From Azospirillum griseum (lineage in GTDB: Bacteria; Pseudomonadota; Alphaproteobacteria; Azospirillales; Azospirillaceae), in NCBI RefSeq assembly GCF_003966125.1, contig NZ_RXMA01000009.1:1-64000 (forward strand): 64,000 nt of DNA. The letters are read 5' to 3'. Under the pieces are notes generated by a model, which was not told the origin of the DNA, did not search any database, and was given only the letters and a program-made list of their open reading frames with translations. The position numbers and the translations under genes are program-made. Shown here in pieces: positions 7,431 to 17,023 of the stretch; within the stretch, counting starts at the first letter, position 1; each line of letters starts with the position of its first letter.

Positions 7431-8978
7431 ATGCCGACGATCCAGCGACGACAGCTTCTTGCCCTGCTGGCCGGCGGGGTTGCGGGCGGGTTGGCCCGAC
7501 CAGGTTGCGCCGCCGAAACCAACAGCAACGTGTTGCGCGTCGGCCTCAAATCCATGCCGCAATCGCTGGACCCGTTGGTCGTGTCCGATGTCAACACGCA
7601 GCAGATTTTGGGGGCGATGTATGAGAGCCTGACCAGCGTGGCGGCGGATGGGCGGGTTCTGCCCGGTCTGGCCACCGCGTGGGACGCGTCCGACCGGGCG
7701 CGGCTGTGGCGGATTTCCTTGCGGCGGGACGTGACGTTCCACAGCGGCCGCCCCTTCACGGCATGGGATGTGAAGCGCACGTTCGAGGCGGCGACGGCGG
7801 CGGAAGGCCTGCATTTGGCGACGATTGCCTTGGCGCGGGTGCGTGGATTTCGCGAGATGCGCAACAAACTCAGCGCGGAGCTGAGCGGCGTCACCGTGCT
7901 GGATGATCACACGCTTGAGGTGGCCTGCGAGGAACCCTGCGCCATTTTTCCCTTTGCCCGCTTCAACATCGTCGATGCGGAGGCGATCCGGGAGCATGGA
8001 CCCGATTGGCACCGCAGGCAGTCCGTGGGCACCGGGCCTTACCGCCTGTCCACCAGCAGCGAGGGCATCCGCATTGATGTGGTGCCCAACCCCCATTGGC
8101 GCGGGGGGGCGCAGCCTTTCGACCGGGTGTCGTTCGTGGCGACCGGGATCGGCAACGACGGGGTCGCGCTGTTCAACAACAGCCAAATCGATTTTTCCTT
8201 TGTCGACACCGACGCCCTGCGTCAGGTGGCCGACGATCCGGGATTCAAACGGTCCCTGATCGCGTGCCCGCGCTTTCAACTGCGCGCGGTTGCCCTGGAC
8301 GCGCGCCGGGTCAAGGCCTTCGCCGATCTGCGGGTGCGGCAGGCGATGTCTCTGCTGATCGACCGCGAGGCGATGGTCGAGCGTTTTTTTCGCGGGTTGG
8401 CCCGCGTGCACAACGGGGTGGTCCCCCCTGCCCTGCTGACGAACGAACGTCTGGCCCCGTTGCGGTATGATCCGGTCCTGGCCAAGGATCTGTTGGCTCA
8501 AGCGGGTTTTCCCGAGGGCCGGGGGTTGGAGCCGTTCGCGGTGCACACGGTGGCGGAGTATCGCCGCGAGTTCGTCTATTATGTGTCGCAATGGAACAAC
8601 GCAGGGATTCCGGCCAAGCTGGTGGTCGATTCCCGGCAGGATTTCATCGCCCGGTCACGGCGCCGCGATTACGACGCGTTTCTGTTCGGCTGGACGGCGG
8701 CCTATCCCGATCCGATGAACTTCCTGGACGAGCTGTTTTCCAGCCGCAGCCGTTTCAACCCCACCGGTTGGGCCAACGCCGAGTTTGACGCGATCATCGA
8801 CGCCGCCATGGCCCTGCCCCATCCCAAGCAACGGGCCACGGCCTACAAGGACGCCGAACAGATCGTGATGAGCGACATGCCGGTCATCCCGCTGGTGGTT
8901 CCGGATTATGTGGCGCTGCGCAGCAACGCGTTGACCGATGGCTTCATCACCCCGTTCGGCGGGCTGAACTTCACCTGA
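7431..8978 (+). CDS. ABC transporter substrate-binding protein, family 5 (peptide/solute type)
   Basis: 515 residues from the ATG at 7431; a start at 7398 would place coding sequence over a candidate parS palindrome. The N-terminus QRRQLLALLAGG followed by an Ala-rich stretch and a Cys near residue 24 looks like an export signal, possibly Tat or lipoprotein type. The body has the SBP_bac_5 features: LRVGLKSMPQSLDPLVVSD near residue 35, RISLRRDVTFHSGRPFTAWD near 95 and RVRQAMSLLIDREAMVERFF near 300. Such proteins deliver peptides, nickel or other solutes to an ABC permease in the periplasm. No permease or ATPase genes adjoin, so it is an orphan and the ligand cannot be named. Confidence 0.88.
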   Translation: MPTIQRRQLLALLAGGVAGGLARPGCAAETNSNVLRVGLKSMPQSLDPLVVSDVNTQQILGAMYESLTSVAADGRVLPGLATAWDASDRARLWRISLRRDVTFHSGRPFTAWDVKRTFEAATAAEGLHLATIALARVRGFREMRNKLSAELSGVTVLDDHTLEVACEEPCAIFPFARFNIVDAEAIREHGPDWHRRQSVGTGPYRLSTSSEGIRIDVVPNPHWRGGAQPFDRVSFVATGIGNDGVALFNNSQIDFSFVDTDALRQVADDPGFKRSLIACPRFQLRAVALDARRVKAFADLRVRQAMSLLIDREAMVERFFRGLARVHNGVVPPALLTNERLAPLRYDPVLAKDLLAQAGFPEGRGLEPFAVHTVAEYRREFVYYVSQWNNAGIPAKLVVDSRQDFIARSRRRDYDAFLFGWTAAYPDPMNFLDELFSSRSRFNPTGWANAEFDAIIDAAMALPHPKQRATAYKDAEQIVMSDMPVIPLVVPDYVALRSNALTDGFITPFGGLNFT

Positions 8979-9016
8979 CACCGCCCACCTGACGCCGTGC
9001 CAGGGGGGCTGACGGG

Positions 9017-10912
9017 TCAATGCGCGTGCGGCAACTCCTTGACCAGCCGCGAGAGCCGTTCCGGCATGATCGGTTTGGGCACGACGGTGATGCCTTGCTC
9101 CCGCGCCTGCTGCGCCACGGCGCTGTCCAGACGGCCGGAAATCAGCACCGCCGGGATGCGGATGCCCAACAGCATCCACAGCCGGTTGATGAAGTCGAGG
9201 CCGGTATCGGTGGCCGACAGGTGGTAATCGGCCACGATCACATCCGGCTTGAACACGCCGTCCTGCACGTCCCGGACCCCATGATCGGCCACCGAGACGC
9301 TGTGCACCCGATGCCCTTCATTGGCCAGAAACAACGACAGGCCGTTCAGCACGAACGGGTCATCGTCGATGACCAGCACGGCGACACCCTCCGGGATGGC
9401 GGGTGTGACGGGCGGGACTGTGACGGGCGGGGCGGGTGGCAGCGGAGCGGGTGGGAGGGCGATGGAAGGTGTTTGGGCGGGGGCGGAGTCAACCCAAGCG
9501 GCGGTGGGCGGTTCCGGGGGCTGGCCGACGGCGGCGGCCACGGGGACGGTGACGGAAAAAACCGATCCCTTGCCCAGAACCGAGCGAACCTTGACCGGAT
9601 GACCGAGGATGCCGGCCAACCGCTTCACGATCGAGAGGCCGAGGCCGATGCCGTTGTCGCGGTTGCGCTCCGGGTTTCCCAACTGGTGGAACTCCTCCCA
9701 GATCGCGTCCAGCCGGTCGTCGGGAATGCCAATCCCGGTGTCGCGGACCTCCACCAGAATGTGACTGCCGACCGCCATGCCGACCACCTGGATCGACCCG
9801 GTTGCGGTGTAGCGGATGGCGTTGTCGATGAGATTGCCCAACAGCCGCAACAGCAACACCCGGTCGGTGGCGACGCTGGCGCGCAGGGGCGACACCGTCA
9901 GCGTCAGGCCCTTGCCGCGCGCCACCGGTCCGAACTGGCTGTCAAGCGCCTGGAACAGATCGCTGATCTCGTGGGGGCCGACCGTGACCGTCACCCCGCC
10001 CGCGTCCAGCCGCGACACCTCCAACAGCTCGTCCAGCAGTTGCTTCAGGTTCATCACCACCTGTTCGATCTTTTGGGCGGTGTCGGCCACGTCCGGGGTC
10101 TTGGCCATGGTCCGCAGCAGCGCGGCCAGCATCAACAGGGATTGGGCGGGCTGGCGCAGGTCATGGCTGGCCGCCGCCATGAATTTCGCCTTGGAGGCGA
10201 CGGCCTGCTCCGCCCGTTCCTTGGCCTGGCGCAGGTCGATGGCGTTCTGGCGGAAAATCCGCAAGGCGGTGGCCATGCGCCCGATTTCGTCACCCCGGTG
10301 CCGTCCGGGAACCGCAACGGTCACGTCGCCAGCGGCCAGATCGGTCATGGTCCGGGTCATGGCGGCGATGGGGGCCGTCACCCCTCGCGCGGCCCACACC
10401 ACGCCCAGTACGACCAACAGCAGAATGCCCACGCCGATGCCGCTCAACAGGGCCACGTCGTGGCGGATGGTGGCGTTGGTTGGCGTGGCGTCCATCCGCA
10501 CCAGCAGGGTGCCGATCTCGCGCCGGTTGCCGAGACGATCCATATGGGTGAGGGCGGACGAGGCGGTGGTGGACGCCGCTTCCGGCAGCAAGCCCCCTCC
10601 CGGTCGCCGGTACAGGGTGAACCGCTCGCCCTGGCTGCCGAGAACCGCCGCTTCGGCGAAGGCGTCCACCGATCGCAACGGTGCCAGCGCGGCTTGCGCC
10701 TCCTCCGGGTCCAGATCCCACAGGGCGTTCGCCACGTCGTCGAGGACGATTTTCGTCGCCAGTTCGGCCCGGATTGCCAGCTCCGTTCGCGTCGCCCGGA
10801 CATCGGCCTGGATCAGAATCACCATCGGAACGGCGATCAGCATTGACGCCAGCAGCGCCGCCGATGCGGTGGTGCGGGCAACCAGACTTTGAGAAAAAGC
10901 CGCCAGCGGCAT
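9017..10912 (-). CDS. Hybrid sensor histidine kinase/response regulator, membrane bound
   Basis: 631 residues. A first membrane helix at ~15-37 and a second at ~155-177 enclose a ~115-residue periplasmic sensor. HAMP follows at ~177-230, then HisKA with the phospho-accepting His in AAASHDLRQPAQSLL near 252, and HATPase_c at ~360-465 with DTGIGIPDD and the GLGLSIVKRLA box. After a Pro-rich linker comes a C-terminal receiver domain (~515-628) with IDDDPFVLNG, the phospho-Asp in VIVADYHLS and a Lys in VVPKPIMP. The SHDLRQP kinase box is typical of Rhodospirillales hybrid kinases. It is divergent from the next kinase gene, and no output regulator is encoded nearby. The signal is unknown. Confidence 0.92.
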   Translation of the reverse strand: MPLAAFSQSLVARTTASAALLASMLIAVPMVILIQADVRATRTELAIRAELATKIVLDDVANALWDLDPEEAQAALAPLRSVDAFAEAAVLGSQGERFTLYRRPGGGLLPEAASTTASSALTHMDRLGNRREIGTLLVRMDATPTNATIRHDVALLSGIGVGILLLVVLGVVWAARGVTAPIAAMTRTMTDLAAGDVTVAVPGRHRGDEIGRMATALRIFRQNAIDLRQAKERAEQAVASKAKFMAAASHDLRQPAQSLLMLAALLRTMAKTPDVADTAQKIEQVVMNLKQLLDELLEVSRLDAGGVTVTVGPHEISDLFQALDSQFGPVARGKGLTLTVSPLRASVATDRVLLLRLLGNLIDNAIRYTATGSIQVVGMAVGSHILVEVRDTGIGIPDDRLDAIWEEFHQLGNPERNRDNGIGLGLSIVKRLAGILGHPVKVRSVLGKGSVFSVTVPVAAAVGQPPEPPTAAWVDSAPAQTPSIALPPAPLPPAPPVTVPPVTPAIPEGVAVLVIDDDPFVLNGLSLFLANEGHRVHSVSVADHGVRDVQDGVFKPDVIVADYHLSATDTGLDFINRLWMLLGIRIPAVLISGRLDSAVAQQAREQGITVVPKPIMPERLSRLVKELPHAH

Positions 10913-11231
10913 GACAACGCCTTTGGATATAGATCGTAGGTCAAGAACAGATCGCTGTGTATGACATTACGTCAAGCCAAAGCCCGGAGGCGATCCAAAA
11001 ACACGGCAAGACGGTGGTGGAGTGACATGGGGGGCCTGTTCTCAACCAACCGCTGAACTATGCATCAACCAAAGGGTTGTCTGAAACAGAGACCATCGGA
11101 AATCCGTGTTGGCGGCCATGGTTTTTGAGGCTTTTTCTTGCGCGGTTGTGCGTGTAGATCTTTTGCCTGATGATACGCTGCGGCAACGCCGCGTGCCGGT
11201 GATGGCCCAGGATGGCGGGCGGGGGGATGGT
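10913..11231. other. Divergent promoter region between two histidine kinase genes
   Basis: 319 bases without a supported gene. A small inverted repeat TGACATTACGTCA (TGAC/GTCA arms, about 10959-10971) lies upstream of the leftward kinase. No promoter hexamers could be assigned with confidence. Codons 11106-11231 are open in the frame of the rightward kinase but look non-coding. Confidence 0.45.
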
Positions 11232-13751
11232 ATGGACATTGGCGTCATCATCGCCCTGGCGATCAGCCCGCTGGTGCTGTGTGCGGCGCTGTGGGACCGG
11301 CGGCGTTTGCAGCGGACCAACGCGGCGCAGCGCGTCGCGCTGGCGGAGCGGGACGCGACCATCGACGCCGTGATCGACCAGACCGATGACCGGCGTTTCT
11401 GGGTTCGCGTGACCGGCGACGGCGGTTTTGTCCTGCACCGGGCCAACCGGGCGGCGCTGGCGCATTGGGGGGTGACGTCGGCGACGGCGGTGGGGCGGCG
11501 GTTGGACGCGGCGCTGTTGGCCCCTTTGGCGGCACGCCTCACGGCGGATCTGCAAAGCTGCTTTGACGCGGGCAACCCCACACGGCTGGAGGAGGTCACG
11601 GCGCATCCGGCGGGGGATCGCCATTGGGAGGTGTGGTTCACCCCGGTTCGTCAGGGCGATGGTCCCATCCGGATGGTGGCCGTCGTTGCGCGTGACGTGA
11701 CCGAACGGCACAGCGCCGACCTTGCCCTGCGTGCCAGCCAGGCGCGCCATCGCATGTTGACCGACAGCGTGACCGACATGGTGGGTGCGCTTGACCGCAG
11801 CGGCGTGCGCCGTGCCTGTTCGGACCGGGTGCGGGCGTGTCTGGGGTGGAATCCGGCGGATCTGGTCGGTCGCCCCTGGGTGGAGCGTGTGCATCCCGAC
11901 GACGCGGCGGCGCTGTCCGGTGGGGTTGCGGCGCTGTCGCCGGGTGCTCCGTCGCTGACCCTCACCTATCGCGTGCGTCACGCCGAAGGGCGTTGGGTGT
12001 GGATCGAAGCCGACCTGCGTCTGACGCTGGATGATCGGGGGGCGGCGCAAGGCTGCCTGCTGCTGGAACGCGACATCACCGCCCGCAAGGTGTTGGAGGC
12101 GGAGCTGTGCGACGCGCGGCAGGCCGCAGACGCGGCGGCCCGGTCGAAAAGCGAGTTTCTCGCCAGCCTGAGCCACGAGCTGCGCACGCCGATGAACGCG
12201 GTGATCGGCTTTGCCGATTTGATCGCGCGCGAATCCGAAGGCCCGCTCAACAACCCGTACTACAAGGATTTCGCCCACAACATCCGCGACAGCGGGCAGC
12301 ATCTGCTGGAACTCATCAACGAGATCATCGACAACGTCCGGGCAGAGGCCGGGGAGCTGGTGCTGGATGATGAAACCGTTGATCTGGAACGGGTTGTGTC
12401 ATCCGCCGTGCGTTTGCTGACCCAGCGCGCCGGGCGGGCTGGCGTGCGGATCGTGGCGACGGTGGATCCCGCCGCACGCCATCTGCGCGGTGATGAAAAG
12501 CGGATTCGCCAGATCGTGATGAATCTGCTGTCCAACGCGATGAAGTTCACCCCCACCGGCGGGCGGGTCGATGTGGACGCCGCGCTGGACCGCGAGGGCG
12601 CGCTGTGCCTGCGGGTGCGCGACAACGGCACCGGTGCCGCCGAGTGGGATTCGGGTCGCGTCGTCCAGGCGTTCGGACGGGCGGGGGAGGAGGGGCAGGC
12701 GGTTGGCACGCGCGGCGGCTCCGGCCTGCCCTTGACCCGCCGCCTGATGGACCTGCACGGCGGAACCCTGACCCTGTCGCACACGCCGGGGCAGGGGACG
12801 GAGGCGGTGGCCCGCTTTGGACCGGAGCGCGTGGCGGACGAGGCCGGGCGGATGGTTGGGCCGATGCCGCCGCTGCGTGAATCGCTGTCGATCCTGATGG
12901 TGGAGGATGACCCGACGATCCGCGAGAGCGGTGTGGCGCTGTTGCGCGGCTGGGGGCACCGGGTGGTGGCGGCGTCCAACGCCAACGAGGCGCTGACGAT
13001 CCTGCGGGATCCTCGCCCGCTGGATCTGCTGTTCAGCGACATCGTGATGCCGCCGGGCATGAACGGGGCGGAATTGGCGCGCGAGGCGCGTCGGCTGCGC
13101 CCCAAATTGGCGGTGCTGCTGGCGTCGGGTTTTGCCGCGCACGCGGTGATCGCCGACGACGCCACCCAGTCCGGCTATGAGGTCATTGCCAAACCCTATG
13201 ATCCGACGGAGCTTCAGCATCGGTTGGCCGGGTTCCAGCCGATCACCCCGGTTGCGCTTCAACCGCCGCCGCCCCCGCCGCCGCCACGTTCGCCAGAGGC
13301 GCGATCCGGGACCACCGGGGCAGTCGCCCCCACCGTGCCGGGCGGGTTGCGGGTTCTGGTGGCCGAAGATGTGGAGATGAACCGTTTGCTGGTGGTCACG
13401 CTGCTGACGCAGGCCGGGCATCAGGTGGTGGAGGTGGAGGACGGCGCGGCGGCGGTGGACGCGATCCGGCAACAGGCGTTCGAACTGGTGCTGATGGACG
13501 TCAACATGCCGGTGATGGATGGGATCCTGGCCACCCAGGCCATTCGCGCGCTGCCGGGTCCGGCGGGGCAAACGCCGATCATCGCCCTGACCGCGAACAC
13601 CTTTCCCGAAGACGTGGCGCGGTGCCGGGCCGTGGGCATGGACGGTTACGTCGCCAAGCCGATCGACCGGGCGGTGCTGTGGGCGGAGATGGCGCGCTGC
13701 CTGTCCCCCACCCCGGCCCATGTGGACCGGGCGGCGGCGTCGCGGGCTTGA
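11232..13751 (+). CDS. Hybrid sensor histidine kinase with two PAS-like and two receiver domains
   Basis: 839 residues from the ATG at 11232, so that the protein opens with the membrane helix MDIGVIIALAISPLVLCAAL. Two PAS-type regions follow (~40-160 and ~165-290; the second carries VHPDDAAALSGG and a PAC-like WIEADLRLTLDDRG). HisKA has its His in SLSHELRTPMNAVIGF near 318 and HATPase_c occupies ~420-545. The first receiver (~560-675) has MVEDDPTIRESG and DLLFSDIVMPPGMNG. After a Pro-rich linker with PPPPPPPP, the second receiver (~710-825) has VAEDVEMNRLL and LVLMDVNMPVMDG. The ATP-lid glycine box is degenerate (GGSGLPLTRRLM instead of GxGLGL). No downstream regulator lies nearby; an earlier start at 11106 or 11202 is less likely. 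Confidence 0.9.
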   Translation: MDIGVIIALAISPLVLCAALWDRRRLQRTNAAQRVALAERDATIDAVIDQTDDRRFWVRVTGDGGFVLHRANRAALAHWGVTSATAVGRRLDAALLAPLAARLTADLQSCFDAGNPTRLEEVTAHPAGDRHWEVWFTPVRQGDGPIRMVAVVARDVTERHSADLALRASQARHRMLTDSVTDMVGALDRSGVRRACSDRVRACLGWNPADLVGRPWVERVHPDDAAALSGGVAALSPGAPSLTLTYRVRHAEGRWVWIEADLRLTLDDRGAAQGCLLLERDITARKVLEAELCDARQAADAAARSKSEFLASLSHELRTPMNAVIGFADLIARESEGPLNNPYYKDFAHNIRDSGQHLLELINEIIDNVRAEAGELVLDDETVDLERVVSSAVRLLTQRAGRAGVRIVATVDPAARHLRGDEKRIRQIVMNLLSNAMKFTPTGGRVDVDAALDREGALCLRVRDNGTGAAEWDSGRVVQAFGRAGEEGQAVGTRGGSGLPLTRRLMDLHGGTLTLSHTPGQGTEAVARFGPERVADEAGRMVGPMPPLRESLSILMVEDDPTIRESGVALLRGWGHRVVAASNANEALTILRDPRPLDLLFSDIVMPPGMNGAELAREARRLRPKLAVLLASGFAAHAVIADDATQSGYEVIAKPYDPTELQHRLAGFQPITPVALQPPPPPPPPRSPEARSGTTGAVAPTVPGGLRVLVAEDVEMNRLLVVTLLTQAGHQVVEVEDGAAAVDAIRQQAFELVLMDVNMPVMDGILATQAIRALPGPAGQTPIIALTANTFPEDVARCRAVGMDGYVAKPIDRAVLWAEMARCLSPTPAHVDRAAASRA

Positions 13752-13844
13752 TTGTTCCCGACGCTGCGGCCACTCTGCGCATCCACGCGCGCCCAACGCG
13801 TCCAACGCAATGGCCTCTCCCACGGTTTGACAAGGCACCCGATC

Positions 13845-14738
13845 ATGACCACCGGCCCATCCTTTTCCTGTGTCCTCGACGCGCGCGCCAAGCTGGGCGA
13901 ATGCCCGCTCTGGTCGGCGCGCGAACGCGCGCTCTATTGGGTGGACATCAAGGGACGGACGCTCAACCGCTTTGATCCCGCCGATGGCACCAACCGGGCG
14001 GTGGCAATGGACGAGGACATCGCCTGTCTGGCGCTGCACAAGGACGGCGGCTTTGTTGCCGGGATGCGGTCGGGCCTGTGGCGGCTGGACGCGGCGGGCG
14101 CGCCGCTGGGCCTGTTGGCGGCCAACCCGGAGGACACGGCGACCAGCCGCTTCAACGATGGGCGGGCGGATCCGGCGGGCCGCTTTCTGGCGGGCACGCT
14201 GGACGAGCCGAAGGCGGGCGGCAAGGCGCACCTCTACCGCTTTGACCGGCGCGGTCTGGCGACGCTGGCCGGTGGGTTGCTGACCTCCAACGGCTTGGCC
14301 TTCAGCCCCGATGGGCGGACCCTGTATCACGCCGACACACCCACCTTCACGGTGTATCGCTACCGATACGACCCCGCGACGGGGGAGCTGTCGGACCGCG
14401 AGGTGTTCGTGCGGCTTCAGCCGACCGACGGCGACCGGGGCCGCCCCGATGGCGCTGCGGTGGACGAGGATGGCTGCTATTGGACGGCGCTGTACGAAGG
14501 CGGGCGGGTGCAACGCTACGCCCCCACCGGGGCGCTGCTGTCCGAACACCCGGTTCCGGCGCGCTGCCCGACGATGGTGGCCTTTGGCGGGGCCGACCGG
14601 CGCACTCTGTATCTGACCACCGCGTCGGCGGGCCGTCCGGCGGAGGAGTTGGAGCGGTTCCCGCAATCGGGTGGCGTGTTTGCCCTGCCGGTGGCGGTCC
14701 CCGGTCTGCCGGAACCGCTGTTCGATCCGGCGGCCTGA
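13845..14738 (+). CDS. SMP-30/gluconolactonase family protein
   Basis: 297 residues from the ATG at 13845. It shows the six-bladed propeller signatures of the SMP-30 family: LGECPLWSARERALYWVDI at the start, with the metal-ligand Glu, then SRFNDGRADPAGRFLAGTLD near residue 100, LTSNGLAFSPDGRTLYHADT near 150 and GRPDGAAVDEDGCYW near 200. Members hydrolyse sugar lactones such as gluconolactone or L-arabinonolactone in the cytosol with a divalent metal. No sugar catabolic genes flank it, so the substrate is open. It is not obviously in an operon with the kinase that ends 93 bases earlier. Confidence 0.9.
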   Translation: MTTGPSFSCVLDARAKLGECPLWSARERALYWVDIKGRTLNRFDPADGTNRAVAMDEDIACLALHKDGGFVAGMRSGLWRLDAAGAPLGLLAANPEDTATSRFNDGRADPAGRFLAGTLDEPKAGGKAHLYRFDRRGLATLAGGLLTSNGLAFSPDGRTLYHADTPTFTVYRYRYDPATGELSDREVFVRLQPTDGDRGRPDGAAVDEDGCYWTALYEGGRVQRYAPTGALLSEHPVPARCPTMVAFGGADRRTLYLTTASAGRPAEELERFPQSGGVFALPVAVPGLPEPLFDPAA

Positions 14739-14753
14739 GAGCGGGCAGGGTGG

Positions 14754-15155
14754 TTAGGCGGCGGTGATCTGGTTGGAGATTTCCACCAGATTGCCGTCGG
14801 GGTCGCGGATGTACACCGACCGCAGCGGCCCTTGCGCGCCGGTGCGGTCCACCGGGCCGATCTCGATCTCAATCCGTTGCGCCCGCAGATGCGCGATGAT
14901 GGTGTCGAGCGGTGTTTCGGAAATCAGGCAGAAATCCCCGGAACCGGCGGTGGGACGCTGGGCCTTCGGCTCAAACTCGCGCCCGACCTCGTGCAGGTTG
15001 ATCTTTTGCTGGCCAAAGGCCAACGCCTTGCGGCCACCGGCGAAGGTCACGGTCTCCATCCCCAACGCACGACCATAAAAGGCGCAGGTCGCCTCAATCG
15101 ACGCGACGGTGAGGACGAAATGATCGATCCGGGCGATCAGGCTGGGGGTGGTCAT
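14754..15155 (-). CDS. VOC (glyoxalase/bleomycin-resistance) family protein
   Basis: 133 residues from the ATG at 15155. The single vicinal-oxygen-chelate domain has [20 protein letters not shown] with the first metal His, [16 protein letters not shown] in the middle and [16 protein letters not shown] near the end with the final Glu. This resembles the small VOC proteins often called virulence protein or lactoylglutathione lyase-like. The substrate is not known. It runs 16 bases after the L,D-transpeptidase gene on the same strand and may be co-transcribed with it. Confidence 0.88.
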   Translation of the reverse strand: MTTPSLIARIDHFVLTVASIEATCAFYGRALGMETVTFAGGRKALAFGQQKINLHEVGREFEPKAQRPTAGSGDFCLISETPLDTIIAHLRAQRIEIEIGPVDRTGAQGPLRSVYIRDPDGNLVEISNQITAA

Positions 15156-15171
15156 GACGCGTCGTCTGTCC

Positions 15172-16638
15172 TCACATTCCCGTTGCGGTGGGCGCGGTGG
15201 CCGTCGCGGACGGCGGCGGGACCAGCGCGCGCACCGTTGAGGTGGAAACGGGTGACGAGACCGGGACCACGGCAGGGGCACCGTGGGCAACCGGCACCGG
15301 CAGCACAGACGGCTTTGTCACCGGGCGCGGGGTGGCGGCGGGGGCGCTCGGCGCATCCTCGTAAATGTCGGGATGGACTCGCACCACCCCGTCGGTGTCG
15401 ACCGAGGCGTTCCAGGAGACGAAGCGCACCGGGACCGCGGTGGGCAGGCGCACGGTCTTGGTCTCGCCGGTGTCGAGCTGCTGGGCCACGCTGGCGGGGG
15501 TCAGCTTGGCGGCGGTCAACAGGGTGTTGGCCATCAGCCGGGCGTCTTCCAGACGGACGCAGCCCGAGGACGCGGCGCGCAGGTCGCGGCTGAACAGGCG
15601 GGGGTCGTTGGTCCCGTGCAGGAAGATGCCGTCGCCGTTGGTCAGGTTGAAGCGGAACCGGCCCAGCGCGTTGTCGTCTCCCGGCTTTTGCACGATGCGG
15701 ACGCGACCGGGATCGACCGCCCACCAATTGACGGTTTCGGTCGCCACCTCCGCCCCGTCCAGATAGACGACGGCGTTCTTGATGCCGGTGGTGCCCTTCT
15801 TGCGCAGGACCGGCAGCTTGTCTTCGGTCAGCACGGTGGGGGGGACGGTCCAGGTCGGGTTGATGGTGACGCTGGTGATCTTGTCCTGAAGCAGGGGCGT
15901 CTTGCGCGATGGGCGTCCGACGACGGCGCGCATGGTGAAGACCGGGCGGCCCTGTTCGATGTAGGTCACGCTTTGGCCGGGCAGATTGACCAGCACGGCG
16001 GTGTCGGGGATCGACGCCTGTTGAGCCCGCATGGCGGCGGCGGCGCGCTGCATCATCGCGGCGGCCTGCTGCGGGCTGCGGTCCATCGCCTGCCGGGTGA
16101 CGTCCCCGACCTTGCCGTCGGGCTGCAACCCCTCGACCACCTGGAAGGCGCGCACGGCGTTTTCCAGCGTTTCGTCGAAGCTGTCGGTCCATTGGTCGGG
16201 GGCCAGATGCCCCAGCTCGATCAGGCGGGTGGCCACCCGACCGACCCGGTCGGCCAGGGGAGAGCGGACGCGGAAGACGGCGGGCGGGGCAGGCTCCACG
16301 GCGGGGTAGGGCGATGCCTCCTCCCCCGTGGCCGATGCGGTGGCCGGGGCGGGAACATCGACCGCCGGGGCCGCTGTTTCGATCATGCCGCCGTCGCCGC
16401 GCTTGACCACCGCGCCATAGCCGATGCGCGTCGCCGGAACCTTCGGCGCGGAAAGCAGTTCGGTGGCCCGCTCGTCCAATCGGGTCGCCCAGCTTTGCAC
16501 CAGCGGCACCGGGGCCGACGCGGCGCGGGTCGCAGAGGACGCAAGCGCGACCGATCCCACCGTCAGCGTGCCCATCAGGCACCCAACCAGTCCGGCGGCG
16601 GCGTAACGTCCGATGTGCAGGCGGTGATCGTTCAGCAT
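15172..16638 (-). CDS. L,D-transpeptidase of the YcbB/LdtD type
   Basis: 488 residues. An N-terminal membrane/signal segment ([23 protein letters not shown]) is followed by a Pro/Ala-rich region and a peptidoglycan-binding-like helical domain ([16 protein letters not shown] and [14 protein letters not shown], ~135-190). The YkuD catalytic domain (~215-380) has the catalytic motif [13 protein letters not shown] then [12 protein letters not shown] with the nucleophile Cys. Such enzymes form 3-3 crosslinks or attach proteins to murein in the periplasm. The C-terminus is a ~60-residue Pro/Ala/Val/Ser-rich tail, probably disordered. Confidence 0.92.
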   Translation of the reverse strand: MLNDHRLHIGRYAAAGLVGCLMGTLTVGSVALASSATRAASAPVPLVQSWATRLDERATELLSAPKVPATRIGYGAVVKRGDGGMIETAAPAVDVPAPATASATGEEASPYPAVEPAPPAVFRVRSPLADRVGRVATRLIELGHLAPDQWTDSFDETLENAVRAFQVVEGLQPDGKVGDVTRQAMDRSPQQAAAMMQRAAAAMRAQQASIPDTAVLVNLPGQSVTYIEQGRPVFTMRAVVGRPSRKTPLLQDKITSVTINPTWTVPPTVLTEDKLPVLRKKGTTGIKNAVVYLDGAEVATETVNWWAVDPGRVRIVQKPGDDNALGRFRFNLTNGDGIFLHGTNDPRLFSRDLRAASSGCVRLEDARLMANTLLTAAKLTPASVAQQLDTGETKTVRLPTAVPVRFVSWNASVDTDGVVRVHPDIYEDAPSAPAATPRPVTKPSVLPVPVAHGAPAVVPVSSPVSTSTVRALVPPPSATATAPTATGM

Positions 16639-17023
16639 GGTTCGGCAAGCCAGATCAAAAACGGTGAGAAAAAGCGCAGACTATAGTTCATTTGGGCTGA
16701 GGCAGGGTGCAAGTGACATTTGGTGTCGGCTGCACTGCACCGCACGCTGACCGGCAAAAGGACGGCCCTGTTCATGAAACCGGCGACGCAACAGCTTTGA
16801 CGGGCAGACGCCCGGACGGTGGTTCTTATTCCATCACGCGATGGCGTTTTGGCGCGCGATGGAGTCTTGATGGTCAGGGCTGTTCGGCCCACCCCGCCGG
16901 GCCACACCCGCGTATGGGGCATTTGACGTAGATACGTCGTTTCGCACCTGCGATAGCCTTTCCTTCGACGATTTCCTGAGGCCCCGGCGATGGTCGGGGC
17001 GCCAGCCGTGAAGGGGGAGTTTC
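16639..17023. other. Intergenic region upstream of urtA
   Basis: 385 bases between divergent genes with no supported coding frame. A short palindrome GACGTA-GA-TACGTC at 16925-16938 lies about 85 bases before urtA and is the clearest candidate operator. TGCACTGCA near 16731 and TGCAAG...GGTGTC near 16708 recall half-sites of NtrC (TGCACC/GGTGCA), but the spacing is wrong, so an NtrC site is not claimed. No clear sigma-54 element was found. Confidence 0.4.

Noticed and set aside
9020..10846. A 608-codon rightward frame opposite the first histidine kinase
   Set aside because: Antisense to a clear multi-domain kinase; repetitive Gly/His/Gln composition.
16708..16740. NtrC-like half-sites before urtA
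   Set aside because: TGCA and GGTG elements occur, but the spacing does not match the NtrC consensus and no sigma-54 promoter was seen.
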